A DNA stretch of 64,000 nucleotides from Rhodovulum sulfidophilum DSM 1374 (GCF_001633165.1 NZ_CP015418.1:3162001-3226000), one strand, 5' to 3'. Shown: positions 38,617-48,119, counted from the stretch's first letter. The notes: generated from the letters alone by a model not told the origin. A program made the numbers and translations.

Positions 38617-40246
38617 GGGCCCCCGCGTCGTAATCGGGCGCGCCGTCGCGCACCAGTTTCCAGACCACCGCATCCAGCAGCGCCTCGAAGGAGGCATCGA
38701 CGATGTTCGGAGACACCCCGACGGTGGACCAGCGCCGCCCCGCGCCATCCTCGCTGTCGATGATCACCCGGGTCACGGCCTCGATGCCGCCATTGGTGAT
38801 GCGGACCTTGAAATCGACCAGCTTCATGTCGTCGATGAAGGCCTGATAGGGCCCCAGATCCTTGGCCAGCGCCTTCCAGAGCGCATTGACCGGGCCGCGA
38901 TCATTGCCCTCGGCATCAAGGCTTTCCGAGACCGACAGCTTGCGCTCGCCATCGACATCCAACACCACCACCGCCTCGGACAGCGTGAGCGCGCGGGCAG
39001 GCTCGACCCGCCGCCGCTCGACGGTGACGCGGTAGCGCTTGATCCGGAAGAAGGCGGGCAGATCGCCCAGAACCCGCCGCGCGACCAGCTCGAAGCTCGC
39101 CTGCGCGGTATCGTAGGAATAGCCCTGCCCCTCGCGCGCCTTCACCTCGTCGAGGATCTCCGCCAGCCTCGGATCGTCCCTGCCAAGCTCGAGCCCGGCC
39201 TCGGCCAGACGGCGGCGCAGGTTCGACTGGCCGGCCTGGTTCGACATCGGGATGATGCGGGCATTGCCGACCGATCCGGGCGCGACATGCTCATAGGTCG
39301 AGGGATCCTTGAGGATCGCGCTGGCATGAAGCCCGGCCTTGTGGGCAAAGGCCGACGATCCGACATAGGGCGCGCTTTTCAGCGGCACCCGGTTGAGGAT
39401 GTCATCCAGAAGCCGCGAGGCCCGGGTAAGGCCCGCCAGCGCCTCGCCGGGCACCGCCGTCTCGAAGCGGCTGGCATAGGGCTCCTTCAGCAGCAGCGTC
39501 GGGATCAGCGTCGTCAGATTGGCATTGCCGCAACGCTCGCCCAGCCCGTTCAGCGTGCCCTGCACCTGCCGCGCGCCCGCATCGATGGCGGCCAGACTGC
39601 CCGCGACCGCATTGCCGGTATCGTCATGGGTATGGATCCCCAGCTTCTCGCCCGGAATGCCCGCCGCGATCACCTCGGCGGTGATGCGGCCGATCTCGGG
39701 CGGCAGCGTGCCGCCATTGGTGTCGCAGAGCACGATCCAGCGCGCCCCCGCCTCCAGCGCGGCCTGACAGCAGGACAGCGCGTAAGCCGGATTGTCCTTG
39801 TAACCATCGAAGAAATGCTCGGCATCGAACAGCGCCTCGCGGCCCCGGGCGACCAGATGGGCGACGGATTTCGCGATGTTTTCCAGGTTTTCCTCAAGGC
39901 TGATGCCCAGCGCCGTGGTGACGTGGAAATCATGGGTCTTGCCGACGAGGCAGACGGCATCGGTGCCCGCGTTCAGGACGCCTGCCAGAACCTCGTCATT
40001 TTCCGCCGAGCGTCCGGCGCGCTTGGTCATGCCGAAGGCGGTGAAGGTGGCGCGGGTCTCGGGCCGGGCCTCGAAGAAGGCGCTGTCGGTCGGGTTCGCA
40101 CCGGGCCAGCCGCCCTCGATATAGTCGAGCCCCAGCGCGTCCAGCACATGGGCGATGCGGATCTTCTCGTCGGTCGAGAACTGCACGCCCTGCGTCTGCT
40201 GCCCGTCGCGAAGCGTGGTGTCGTAAAGATAGAGGCGGTCTTTCAT
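38606..40246 (-). CDS. cimA: (R)-citramalate synthase
   Basis: A 546-residue LeuA-superfamily enzyme condensing pyruvate and acetyl-CoA to citramalate, a threonine-independent route to isoleucine. The TIM-barrel entry DTTLRDGQQTQG, GIHTHDDTGNAVAGSL (metal-binding HxH) and NGLGERCGNANL are present. The C-terminal third (about 400-520) is the LeuA dimer regulatory domain that gives feedback control. GGGAG precedes the ATG. A short ORF with a strong ribosome-binding site ends on this start codon, suggesting translational coupling, and nested inverted repeats lie in the 205-nt leader. cysS is upstream on the same strand. Confidence 0.93.
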   Translation of the reverse strand: MKDRLYLYDTTLRDGQQTQGVQFSTDEKIRIAHVLDALGLDYIEGGWPGANPTDSAFFEARPETRATFTAFGMTKRAGRSAENDEVLAGVLNAGTDAVCLVGKTHDFHVTTALGISLEENLENIAKSVAHLVARGREALFDAEHFFDGYKDNPAYALSCCQAALEAGARWIVLCDTNGGTLPPEIGRITAEVIAAGIPGEKLGIHTHDDTGNAVAGSLAAIDAGARQVQGTLNGLGERCGNANLTTLIPTLLLKEPYASRFETAVPGEALAGLTRASRLLDDILNRVPLKSAPYVGSSAFAHKAGLHASAILKDPSTYEHVAPGSVGNARIIPMSNQAGQSNLRRRLAEAGLELGRDDPRLAEILDEVKAREGQGYSYDTAQASFELVARRVLGDLPAFFRIKRYRVTVERRRVEPARALTLSEAVVVLDVDGERKLSVSESLDAEGNDRGPVNALWKALAKDLGPYQAFIDDMKLVDFKVRITNGGIEAVTRVIIDSEDGAGRRWSTVGVSPNIVDASFEALLDAVVWKLVRDGAPDYDAGAHVA

Positions 40247-40368
40247 GCGCGCGCTCCCGCCCTGGAAGGAAGGGCAGCGCCGGAGCCCGGGAGGGCGCGG
40301 CCATGTTCGGATCGGGGCAAACCGCCGATGCGGACCGGCACGGAATTTCGGCGCGAAACGGCGACCAT
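40243..40368 (-). CDS. Candidate 41-residue leader ORF upstream of cimA
   Basis: A short frame beginning MVAVSRRNSVPVRIGG starts at 40368 behind GGGAGGG (4 nt spacing). Its TGA overlaps the cimA ATG as ATGA, the classic coupling arrangement. The first 14 residues contain four Val and one Ile, end products of or relatives to the pathway cimA feeds. The start lies in one arm of an inverted repeat. No homology is known to me; a leader-peptide role is inference. Confidence 0.35.
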   Translation of the reverse strand: MVAVSRRNSVPVRIGGLPRSEHGRALPGSGAALPSRAGARA

Positions 40369-40401
40369 GCGCCCTCCCGCGGGGAGGGTCGGGCGCTGCC
40401 C
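40272..40401. repeat. Nested inverted repeats in the cimA leader
   Basis: An outer pair GGGCAGCGCC (40272-40281) and GGCGCTGCCC (40392-40401) encloses an inner pair GGGAGGGCGC (40289-40298) and GCGCCCTCCC (40369-40378). Both are perfect 10-bp arms. In the reverse-strand transcript they would form a long structured leader in which the inner arm carries the ribosome-binding site of the short ORF. Confidence 0.65.
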
Positions 40402-40451
40402 GGCATGCCACCGGGCGGACCGGCGGAACCGACTCGGAGTGGCGCGCGCCG

Positions 40452-41849
40452 TCATTCCGAGCCCTCCAGCCTGGCCGGATCGAACCCGGCGCCGGGCAGC
40501 AGCTCGATGCCCGCCTTGCTCATCCGGACCTCGACGCCCGCCCCGATCAGCAGCGCCTTCAGCCGGTCCACCTCCGAGAAATCCTTGCTGTCCATCGCCG
40601 CAGCCCGGGCCGCGGCAAGCCGCTCGGTCCAGCCGCCCAGATCGGCCTCGGGCATCTCGGCCCATACGCCCATATCCTCGCCCAGCAATCCCAGCAGCCC
40701 GGCCGAGGCCTTCAGCCCGGCCAGATCGCCCGTTCCTGCCAGCCCGTGCAGCGCGGCAATCGCGCCCGCCGTGTTCAGATCGTCCGAGAGCGCGTCGATG
40801 ACCTCGGGCGCGGGGCTCGGCGCGGGTTCGATGCCCGCGACGAGCCCCCTCCACTTGCGCAACGTGGCCTCGGCCTCGCGCGCCTTCTCGGCGGTCCAGT
40901 CCATCGGCTTGCGGTAATGCGTCGACAGGAACACGAAGCGGATCACCTCGCCCGGCACGCCCTGCTCCAGAAGATCCCGCACGGTGAAGAAGTTGCCGAG
41001 GCTCTTGGACATCTTCCTGCCCTCGACCTGCAGCATCTCGTTATGCATCCAGACCTTCGCGAAACCGCCCTCGGGATGGGCGCAGCAGCTTTGCGCGATC
41101 TCGTTCTCGTGGTGGGGAAATTGCAGATCGATCCCGCCGCCATGAATGTCGAAGCTGTCCCCCAGCAGCTCGTGGGACATGGCCGAGCATTCGATATGCC
41201 AGCCCGGCCGGCCGCGGCCCCAGGGGCTGTCCCAGCCCGGCAGGTCATCGTCCGAGGGCTTCCACAGCACGAAATCCATCGGGTCTTCCTTGAAGGGCGC
41301 GACCTCGACCCGGGCGCCCGCGATCATGTCATCGACCGACCGCCCCGACAGCGCGCCATAGTCCTTGTAGGACCGCACCCGGAACATCACATGGCCCTCG
41401 GCCGCATAGGCATGGCCCTTTTCGATCAGATCCCCGATCATCGCGATCATCTGCCCGATGAACTCGGTCGCGCGGGGTTCCTGGCTGGGGCGCAGCGCCC
41501 CCAGAGCGTCCATGTCGGCATGATACCAGCCGATGGTCTCTTCGGTGCGCTCGCGGATCAGCTCTTCCAGCGGGCGCGCATCGCCCGCCTGCTTGCGCGC
41601 CAGGGCCGCCGCGTTGATCTTGTCATCGACATCGGTGAAGTTCCGGACATAGGTGACGTGATCGGCGCCATAGACATGGCGCAGCAGCCGGAACAGCAGG
41701 TCGAAGGTCACCACCGGCCGGGCATTGCCCAGATGGGCGCGGTCATAGACCGTGGGGCCGCAGACATACATCCGCAGATTGGCGGGATCGAGCGGCTCGA
41801 ACCTCTCCTTCCGGCGGGTGCGGGTATTGTAAAGCTGAATGTCGGTCAT
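40452..41849 (-). CDS. cysS: Cysteinyl-tRNA synthetase
   Basis: A 465-residue class I aminoacyl-tRNA synthetase. The zinc-binding cysteine in [10 protein letters not shown], the HIGH-type HLGN, the WHIECSAMS and [11 protein letters not shown] zinc ligands and the KMSKS loop ([11 protein letters not shown]) are all intact. The length is standard. It is followed by cimA on the same strand after a 205-nt structured gap and is divergent from the YjbR-like gene. Confidence 0.97.
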   Translation of the reverse strand: MTDIQLYNTRTRRKERFEPLDPANLRMYVCGPTVYDRAHLGNARPVVTFDLLFRLLRHVYGADHVTYVRNFTDVDDKINAAALARKQAGDARPLEELIRERTEETIGWYHADMDALGALRPSQEPRATEFIGQMIAMIGDLIEKGHAYAAEGHVMFRVRSYKDYGALSGRSVDDMIAGARVEVAPFKEDPMDFVLWKPSDDDLPGWDSPWGRGRPGWHIECSAMSHELLGDSFDIHGGGIDLQFPHHENEIAQSCCAHPEGGFAKVWMHNEMLQVEGRKMSKSLGNFFTVRDLLEQGVPGEVIRFVFLSTHYRKPMDWTAEKAREAEATLRKWRGLVAGIEPAPSPAPEVIDALSDDLNTAGAIAALHGLAGTGDLAGLKASAGLLGLLGEDMGVWAEMPEADLGGWTERLAAARAAAMDSKDFSEVDRLKALLIGAGVEVRMSKAGIELLPGAGFDPARLEGSE

Positions 41850-42046
41850 GCGGTCCAGATCCTTCGCGCGCGTCCCGCGGCGGGTTCTGGCACATATCCT
41901 GAAAGATGGAAATACGACGCCCGTCCCGCCCGGGAGATGTCAGCGGGTAATGCAGCAAATGGGGTTGCGGGCGGTCGTCATGCGGGTGTCTTATCAGCGG
42001 GACTGGGCGCTGCCAAGCCTCTCCCGTCACAGCGGAGCGCATCCCG

Positions 42047-42412
42047 ATGACCGAGACATCCGACCTCCCGATGACCGAAGACGCGCTCTGTGCCTTCTGC
42101 GACGCCCTGCCCGGGGCGACGCGCAGCCAGCCCTTCGGCCCCGGCATCGAGGTCTGGAAGATCGGCGGCAAGATCTTCGCGCTGATGGCGCCGGGCTCGG
42201 GCCGGATCTCGGTCAAATGCGCCGATCCCGAATTCGCGACCATGCTGATCGAGACCGGCCGCGCCGAAAAGGCGCCCTATCTGCCGCGCGGCGGCTGGAT
42301 TTCGGTCGGGTTCGAGGCCCAGGACGCCGACGAAATGGCGCACCGCCTGCGCGAAAGCCACGCGACGGTGCGCGCAAGCCTGCCGCGCCGGGTTCGGGAA
42401 GGGCTCGACTGA
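42047..42412 (+). CDS. MmcQ/YjbR family protein
   Basis: A 121-residue CyaY-like-fold protein of the YjbR family, often described as DNA-binding. The pattern PGATRSQPFGPGIEVWKIGGKIFALM is typical, followed by SVKCADPEFATMLIE and the C-terminal LRESHATVRASLPRR. The cellular role is unclear across the family. An AGCGGAG element lies upstream of the ATG. Confidence 0.87.
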   Translation: MTETSDLPMTEDALCAFCDALPGATRSQPFGPGIEVWKIGGKIFALMAPGSGRISVKCADPEFATMLIETGRAEKAPYLPRGGWISVGFEAQDADEMAHRLRESHATVRASLPRRVREGLD

Positions 42413-42960
42413 CACCGGCCGACCGCACGCACCCGCCTCATGCTGCCCTGCCCGAAGAAGAGGCAGGCCACGAGACCATGACGATCTCGCCGTGCCCGAC
42501 GCGCGCCTGTCGCCAAGCCCCGTGCGTCCGCCGGGTTCACCCGTCGAAGCACCCCGGACGGCATCGCCGGGCCGGAGCCTGCGCGCGGCACCCGAGGCGA
42601 TCCTTGCCGGTTCCGGGCGCTGACCACCCTGGATCACGCCCCGCCCCTGCGGTCTGGAGAGGTTCGCATGCGGGTCGGACCCACAGCGGGGATGCCTGCG
42701 CGGCCGTCGTCGCCCTGCCCGGTTTCGGGCCCCCCCCCCGGCTGCGACTGCAGCTGTTTAGCTTCGCCCTGAAAGACGAGGCCGCCACCGTTGCCCTTCT
42801 GCAGCTCTGCAAGGGGGCAACGATGACGGCCGAATTTATCCGCCCCGGCCCCGCCAGGCCGTGCGGCTGGCGATCCGGGATCGGGTCGGGCGCTCCAACG
42901 CCCCCCGCGAGAACGTCACATGACGATCCCGCGGGGCAGGCCGACCGCCCCGGGGACCGA
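42413..42960. other. No gene recognised; contains a 10-C homopolymer
   Basis: About 550 nt between convergent genes without a recognisable frame. A run of ten C residues (42730-42739) is present, the longest homopolymer I noticed in the window. No hairpin with a T-run was found. Confidence 0.4.
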
Positions 42961-43551
42961 TCAGAACCGGTAGGACAGACGCACCGCCGCGGTGGTCGCG
43001 TCAGCCCCGACACCCGAGCTGCCGAATTCGTCGAAGTCGTGATACAGCACTTCGGCGCCCATCACCCAGTTCTGGGTCATCTGGTAGTCGACACCGACAC
43101 CGACCAGATAGCCGGTCTCGTCGCCCACAGACGTGTCGGTCGGGGCAATACCGGCGGTCGCATAGGCCAGCGTGCGGCCGAAGTCATAGCCGTACTGACC
43201 CTTGATCCGCCAGACATTGTCCACTTCTGCGGAACCGAAATCCAGATCGGGTTCACCATATTCCACCTCGAGGCCGGCAACGGTCTTGCCGAAATCCCAG
43301 CGATAGCCGGCATGGATGCCCAAGGCATCGCTGTCATCATCCGGCGCGCCGCTGTCGGTCGACACGTCGATATAGCCGTAGCTCAGACCCAGATAGGCCC
43401 CGCCCCAGTCGCCATCAGGCGCGGCGGCGGGCACGGCGGGCACGATGACCGGCTCGGCGGGAGCGGGGGAATAGCTGCCGGCCATGGCCGGGGCGGCGGC
43501 GGCCGCGGTCAGGCCCAATGCGATAGCGGCGGGTGCAAAATAGGACGTCAT
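42961..43551 (-). CDS. Outer-membrane beta-barrel protein (porin family)
   Basis: A 196-residue protein with a signal peptide (about 1-24, ending AMA) and a Pro/Ala spacer (26-45). An eight-strand-type barrel of alternating residues follows, beginning WGGAYLGLSYGYID and ending with the outer-membrane signature RLSYRF, whose terminal residue is Phe. It resembles Omp25/Opa-like surface barrels of alphaproteobacteria. AAGGAGAA precedes the ATG. It is a lone gene with a 450-nt upstream region. Confidence 0.9.
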   Translation of the reverse strand: MTSYFAPAAIALGLTAAAAAPAMAGSYSPAPAEPVIVPAVPAAAPDGDWGGAYLGLSYGYIDVSTDSGAPDDDSDALGIHAGYRWDFGKTVAGLEVEYGEPDLDFGSAEVDNVWRIKGQYGYDFGRTLAYATAGIAPTDTSVGDETGYLVGVGVDYQMTQNWVMGAEVLYHDFDEFGSSGVGADATTAAVRLSYRF

Positions 43552-44008
43552 TGTCTTCTCCTTGCCTCTCGTTTTTCTCGGCGTCCCCGGGAGGTCTCCG
43601 TGGGATCGTCGGCATTTGGCGTCATGGATGCGGAACCGGGGATTTATCCCGCATCACGTTTAGAAAACCCTCCTGCACCCTCATTGGAAGAGGCGTGCAC
43701 GGGTTTGTGAGCCGCCGCGGTCGCCGGTCGGCCAGAACCGGCAAGGACTGGCCGGTCCCCGCTCCGCGACAGGCAGATCTTCGCGCAGATGACGCAAAAC
43801 CCGCCCTTGGCCCCGCGAAAGAGCACCGGAACCGCTGCCGCTCGCACCTAGAACCCAGACACCGCGCCCGGGTTCCATGCGCCGCCGTTTTTTCCATACC
43901 TCCGCGCGGCGGCCGCGCCTTTTGCTCCGGCGACGGCGCAGCGCCGGAAGCGCTGGACTGGACAAGCCGCGCGCGCGGGGGCTAGCTCTGGGCAAAACGG
44001 AGGGGCGG
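43552..44008. other. Divergent intergenic region upstream of the barrel protein and the SDR gene
   Basis: A GATGCGG/CCGCATC inverted repeat (43627-43655) with an inner GGAT/ATCC lies about 75 nt before the barrel-protein start and could be its operator. No gene is recognised. Confidence 0.4.
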
Positions 44009-44764
44009 ATGCAGATCAGCGAAACCAGGGCCATCGTCACCGGAGCCGCCTCGGGGCTTGGCGCCGCGACCGCGCGAAGGCTTTGCGCGGCCGAGGCGGC
44101 GGTGACCATTCTCGACCGGGATACCGAGCGGGGCATGGAACTGGCCGCCGAGATCGGCGCGGGGTTCCAGCCGGTCGACGTGACCGACGAGCCCTCGGTC
44201 GAACAGGCCATCGGCGAGGCCTCGGCGCAGATGGGCGGCATCACCGCCTGCATCAACTGCGCGGGCATCGCCACCGCCGAGCGCACGCTGGACCGGAGCG
44301 GGCCGCATGGGCTCGAAAGCTTTCGCCGCACCGTCGAGATCAACCTGATCGGCAGTTTCAACGTGCTCAGGCTGGCCGCGGCCGAGATGGCGCAGAACGC
44401 CCCCGATGACGAGGGCTGCCGCGGGGTGATCGTCAACACCGCCTCGGTCGCGGCCTATGACGGACAGGAGGGCCAGGCCGCCTATGCCGCCTCGAAAGGT
44501 GCCATCGCGGCCATGACCCTGCCCCTTGCGCGCGATCTGGCCGGGCTCCGGATCCGGGTGATGACGATCGCGCCGGGGCTCTTCCGCACCCCGATGCAGG
44601 AGGGCCCGGGCGAGGCAGACATGGACGGGCTTGCCGCCAATGTGCCGAACCCGCCCCGGCTGGGCGATCCGGCGGAATATGCGGCGCTGGTGCTGCATAT
44701 CCTGCAGAACGGCTATCTGAACGGCGAGGTGATCCGGCTCGATGCGGGGCTCCGGATGGGATGA
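44009..44764 (+). CDS. SDR family oxidoreductase (HSD17B10-like)
   Basis: A 251-residue short-chain dehydrogenase. The cofactor motif TGAASGLG is at 10-17, LDRDTERG marks NAD preference, NCAGI follows, and the catalytic Ser (NTASVAAYDGQEGQ), Tyr and Lys (YAASKGAIA) are present. The ending RLDAGLRM is typical of type-2 3-hydroxyacyl-CoA dehydrogenases acting in branched fatty acid or isoleucine breakdown. AGGGG precedes the ATG. The next gene overlaps the stop codon (ATGA). Confidence 0.9.
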   Translation: MQISETRAIVTGAASGLGAATARRLCAAEAAVTILDRDTERGMELAAEIGAGFQPVDVTDEPSVEQAIGEASAQMGGITACINCAGIATAERTLDRSGPHGLESFRRTVEINLIGSFNVLRLAAAEMAQNAPDDEGCRGVIVNTASVAAYDGQEGQAAYAASKGAIAAMTLPLARDLAGLRIRVMTIAPGLFRTPMQEGPGEADMDGLAANVPNPPRLGDPAEYAALVLHILQNGYLNGEVIRLDAGLRMG

Positions 44765-45369
44765 GCCCACGGCAGAACCGCGTCACGCCCCTGGGCGCGA
44801 TCCTGGCCGATCCGGCCCGCGGTCTGTTCATGGGCAATCGCGGCTGCCTGCACGATGCCGAAGGCCGGCTTGGCCGGGCGCGCTGGCGCCACAAGGCCTG
44901 GATCTGCTGTCTTACGGAGTTTCGCGGCCAACACCGTCCGATCATGGCGCCGGGGCGCTATACCGAACTGTTCTTTCTGGACGAGGCGGTGGCGCTGGCC
45001 GCCGGGCACCGCCCCTGCGCCGCCTGCCGCCGCGCCGATTTCCGGCGCTTTGCCAAGGATTTCGGCGCGACAACGGCCGCCCGCCTCGATGCCCTGCTGC
45101 ATGCGGCACGGATCTGCCCCGCCTCGGGGCGGCAGCGGCATCACACCGCCCCGGCCGCCGCGCTGCCGGACGGAAGCTTCGTGCTGCTGGAAGAGGTCCC
45201 CCATCTCATCCTCGGCGCGGCCGCCCTGCCCTGGCGACCGGCGGGATACGGGGCGCCGCGTGCCCGGCCTGACGGAAGGGTGACTGTCCTGACCCCGGCG
45301 CCCACGGTCGCGGCCCTGGCGGCCGGCTACCGGCCGGTCCTGCATCCAAGCGCAGGCCTCCCCGACTGA
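44761..45369 (+). CDS. Conserved hypothetical protein with a C-X2-C motif
   Basis: A 202-residue protein I recognise only as a conserved hypothetical. The N-terminal part reads VTPLGAILADPARGLFMGNRG, then WRHKAWICCLTEFRG and RYTELFFLDEAVALAAGHRP. CAACRR and ICPASGRQRHH could form a metal site. It is coupled to the SDR gene through ATGA overlap. No function can be assigned. Confidence 0.75.
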   Translation: MSPRQNRVTPLGAILADPARGLFMGNRGCLHDAEGRLGRARWRHKAWICCLTEFRGQHRPIMAPGRYTELFFLDEAVALAAGHRPCAACRRADFRRFAKDFGATTAARLDALLHAARICPASGRQRHHTAPAAALPDGSFVLLEEVPHLILGAAALPWRPAGYGAPRARPDGRVTVLTPAPTVAALAAGYRPVLHPSAGLPD

Positions 45370-45375
45370 CCGGGA

Positions 45376-47223
45376 TCAGCCCGCGTTCTCGGCCTTTTCG
45401 GCCAGTTCCAGCCAGTCTTCCTCGGCCTTCGCCAAAGCCTCCTGCCGCGCCATCAGCGCCTCGGTCGCCTTGCGGAACTTGACCGGCTCGCGCGTGAACA
45501 GCTCCAGATCCTCGAGCAGCGCCTCGAGCCTGGCGATCTCGGCCTCGAGCCGTTCCATCTCGCCCGGCAGCGCGTCGAAGCGGTGCTTTTCGGTATAGCT
45601 GAGCCCGGCCGCCTTCTTCGTCCCGGCCCCCGCGTCGGCGGAAGCGGCGGGTTTCGAACGCCCGCCAGAGGGTTTCCCGGCAGGCTTGTCGGCGCCGCTC
45701 TCGGGACCGGCGGCCTCGGCCCGCTGCGCGCGATAATCGCTCCAGCCCCCGGCATAGACCACGGCACGGCCATCGCCTTCCATGGCGACCGTGGTGGTCG
45801 CGACCCGGTCGAGGAAATCGCGGTCATGGCTGACCAGAAGCACGGTGCCGTCGAAATCCGAGACCAGCTCCTGCAACAGGTCGAGCGTCTCGACATCGAG
45901 ATCGTTGGTCGGCTCGTCAAGCACCAGGAGGTTCGAGGAACGCGCCATGATCCGGGCCAGCAGGAGCCGCGCCCGCTCGCCGCCCGAAAGCGACCGCACC
46001 GGCGCGCGGGCCTGGGCATCGTCGAACAGGAATTCCTTGAGATAGCCGACGACATGCTTGGGCTGGCCCCGCACCAGCACCTGGTCGGCCTTGCCCGAGA
46101 CCCGCATCTCGGGATCGCCCGCGAGGCTTTCCCAAAGCGTCATCTCGGGATCCAGCGCGGCGCGATTCTGGTCGAAGACGGCCATCTCGAGGTTGGTGCC
46201 GAGCCGGACCTCGCCGGTATCGGGGGCAAGCTCGCCGATCAGCATCTTCAGAAGCGTGGTCTTGCCGACGCCGTTGGGACCGACCAGCGCCACCCGCTCG
46301 CCGCGCTGGATGCGCAGCGAGAAGGGTCGCAGGATGACCCGATCGCCGAAGCTTTTCGAGATGCCGCTGGCCTCGATCACCCGCTTGCCGGATTTCGGCC
46401 CCGCCTCCAGCGCCATCGCCGCGGTGCCCTGGCGGCGGATCATGGCCGAGCGGTCGTCGCGCATGGCATGGAGCGCCCGGAGCCGGCCCTGGTTGCGCTT
46501 GCGCCGGGCCGAGATGCCCTCGACCGCCCAGCGCGATTCGGCCTTGATCTTGCGGTCGAGCTTGTGACGCGCCTCGTCCTCGTCGGCCCAGACCTTGTCG
46601 CGCCAGTCCTCGAAACCGGCAAAGCCGCGATCCTGGCGGCGGACCCCGCCGCGATCGATCCAGAGCGTCGCCCGGGTCAGATTGCGCAGGAAGGCGCGGT
46701 CATGCGAGATCAGCACAAAGGCCGAGCGGGTCTCGGCCAGCTGGGTCTCGAGCCAGCCGATCGCCTCAATGTCGAGATGGTTGGTCGGCTCGTCCAGAAG
46801 CATGAGATCGGGCGCCGAAGCCAGCAGACGGGCAAGCGCCGCCCGCCGCCTTTCGCCGCCCGAAGCCGTGGCGGCCGGGGCGGAAAGATCGAGCTTGAGC
46901 CCCTCGGCCGCGATCTCGGCGCGGTAGCCCTCGCCGGGCGCCAGCGCAGAAGCGGCGAAATCGCCCAGCGTGGCGAAGGCCGACAGGTCGGGCTCCTGCT
47001 CCATGTAGCCGACCGACGTGCCGGGCGAGAGCACACGGCCCCCCGAATCGGCTTCGACCAGCCCCGCCATGACCTTCATCAGGGTCGATTTGCCCGATCC
47101 GTTGCGGCCGACCAGCGCGACGCGGTCATTCTCCTGGATGACGAGATCGAGGCCGGAAAAGACCGGATCACCGCCGAAGGTGAGAGAGATCGATGAAAGC
47201 TGAAGCAGGGGAGCGCGGGCCAT
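45376..47223 (-). CDS. uup: ABC-F family ATPase (Uup-like)
   Basis: A 615-residue soluble protein with two ABC domains and no membrane segments. Walker A motifs are GRNGSGKST (about 39-47) and GPNGVGKTT (about 313-321), signatures are SGGER in both halves, and Walker B strands are LMLLDEPTNHLD and LLVLDEPTNDLD. The C-terminal 120 residues hold an Ala/Lys/Pro linker and a coiled coil, as in Uup. ABC-F proteins act on ribosomes; Uup also affects transposon excision. It is convergent with the hypothetical gene (6 nt apart). Confidence 0.92.
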   Translation of the reverse strand: MARAPLLQLSSISLTFGGDPVFSGLDLVIQENDRVALVGRNGSGKSTLMKVMAGLVEADSGGRVLSPGTSVGYMEQEPDLSAFATLGDFAASALAPGEGYRAEIAAEGLKLDLSAPAATASGGERRRAALARLLASAPDLMLLDEPTNHLDIEAIGWLETQLAETRSAFVLISHDRAFLRNLTRATLWIDRGGVRRQDRGFAGFEDWRDKVWADEDEARHKLDRKIKAESRWAVEGISARRKRNQGRLRALHAMRDDRSAMIRRQGTAAMALEAGPKSGKRVIEASGISKSFGDRVILRPFSLRIQRGERVALVGPNGVGKTTLLKMLIGELAPDTGEVRLGTNLEMAVFDQNRAALDPEMTLWESLAGDPEMRVSGKADQVLVRGQPKHVVGYLKEFLFDDAQARAPVRSLSGGERARLLLARIMARSSNLLVLDEPTNDLDVETLDLLQELVSDFDGTVLLVSHDRDFLDRVATTTVAMEGDGRAVVYAGGWSDYRAQRAEAAGPESGADKPAGKPSGGRSKPAASADAGAGTKKAAGLSYTEKHRFDALPGEMERLEAEIARLEALLEDLELFTREPVKFRKATEALMARQEALAKAEEDWLELAEKAENAG

Positions 47224-47300
47224 GGGCGCTGGGTATGATGCCGGCTGACGCCGGTCAAGCGGCAGATCGGTGCCCCCTCGGCAAAGGGCGGTCGCCACGG

Positions 47301-47366
47301 AAATTCTTCGCCGAAGAATTTCGAGGCCTTCAACGGCCCCTTTGCGGAATTTCGTACGAAATTCCG
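47301..47366. repeat. Two perfect AT-rich palindromes between uup and olsB
   Basis: A 21-bp palindrome (47301-47321) with arms AAATTCTTCG/CGAAGAATTT is followed 23 nt later by a 22-bp palindrome (47345-47366) whose core is GGAATTTCGTACGAAATTCC. Both stand out from the GC-rich background. The second ends inside or next to the olsB stop region, so they may terminate olsB or regulate uup. Confidence 0.8.
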
Positions 47367-47372
47367 GGCGTC

Positions 47373-48119
47373 CTATCCCGCCGCCGCACGCAGCAACCGC
47401 TTGCGGGACGGCGGAATGGCCCGGATCTCGAGCCCGGTGAAGACGTGAAGCGTGTTGAGATCGCGGTCGACCACCGCATGATCCGACACCCATCCCCCCA
47501 TCGCCAGATAGCTGCGCAAGAGCGGCGGCATGCCCAGCATCGCCCGCCGGGCATCCGGCCTGCGCCGGCGCAGCATCTGCCCGAAGCGGAACACGTTCGG
47601 CGCCTTGACCCGCGGCAACCAGCGCTTCGGCGCCAGATGCCGGTCCTGCAGAAGCGCGAAGGCATCCATGTAGGTCTCGGCCTCGGTTCCCCGGAAGGAC
47701 GAACAGCCAAACAGCATCTCGACCCCCTCCTCGTCGACGAATCGGGTCATCGCCCCCCAGGCCACGCGCAGGATATCGGGATCGCGCCAATCCGGATGGA
47801 TGCAGAACCGCCCCATCTCGACCATCGGCCCGTCGAAGGCCGCCAGCGCGGAAAGCTCGTAATACTGGGCCGAATAGCTCTGCCCGATCTCGGCCCCGCC
47901 CTTCAGCGGCAGCAGCCGAAAACAGCAGACCAGGGTCCCGCCGCGGGTCTCTTCGACCAGGACATGGCGGCAGAGCCTATCGAAAGCATCCGCATCGGTC
48001 CCCTCGGGATGGGCCCCGGTGGCACGGAAGGCGCGGTACCGCAGGCGCTGTGCGGCGAGAATATCGGCCGGGGTCTCGGCCAGCCGCGCGGCATAGCGAC
48101 CCTTGCGAAGTGACAGCAT
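47373..48119 (-). CDS. olsB: L-ornithine N-alpha-acyltransferase (OlsB, GNAT/hemolysin-like)
   Basis: A 248-residue GNAT-fold enzyme that adds a 3-hydroxyacyl group from ACP to ornithine, the first step of phosphorus-free ornithine lipids. AAQRLRYRAF, FDRLCRHVLVEE, SAQYYELSAL, MVEMGRFCIHPDWRD, GCSSFRGTE and the late LRSYLAMGGWVSDHAVVD are the family blocks. The start at MLSLRKGRY is chosen by homology. The olsA partner is not nearby. Upstream of it msrB is divergent. Confidence 0.9.
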   Translation of the reverse strand: MLSLRKGRYAARLAETPADILAAQRLRYRAFRATGAHPEGTDADAFDRLCRHVLVEETRGGTLVCCFRLLPLKGGAEIGQSYSAQYYELSALAAFDGPMVEMGRFCIHPDWRDPDILRVAWGAMTRFVDEEGVEMLFGCSSFRGTEAETYMDAFALLQDRHLAPKRWLPRVKAPNVFRFGQMLRRRRPDARRAMLGMPPLLRSYLAMGGWVSDHAVVDRDLNTLHVFTGLEIRAIPPSRKRLLRAAAG

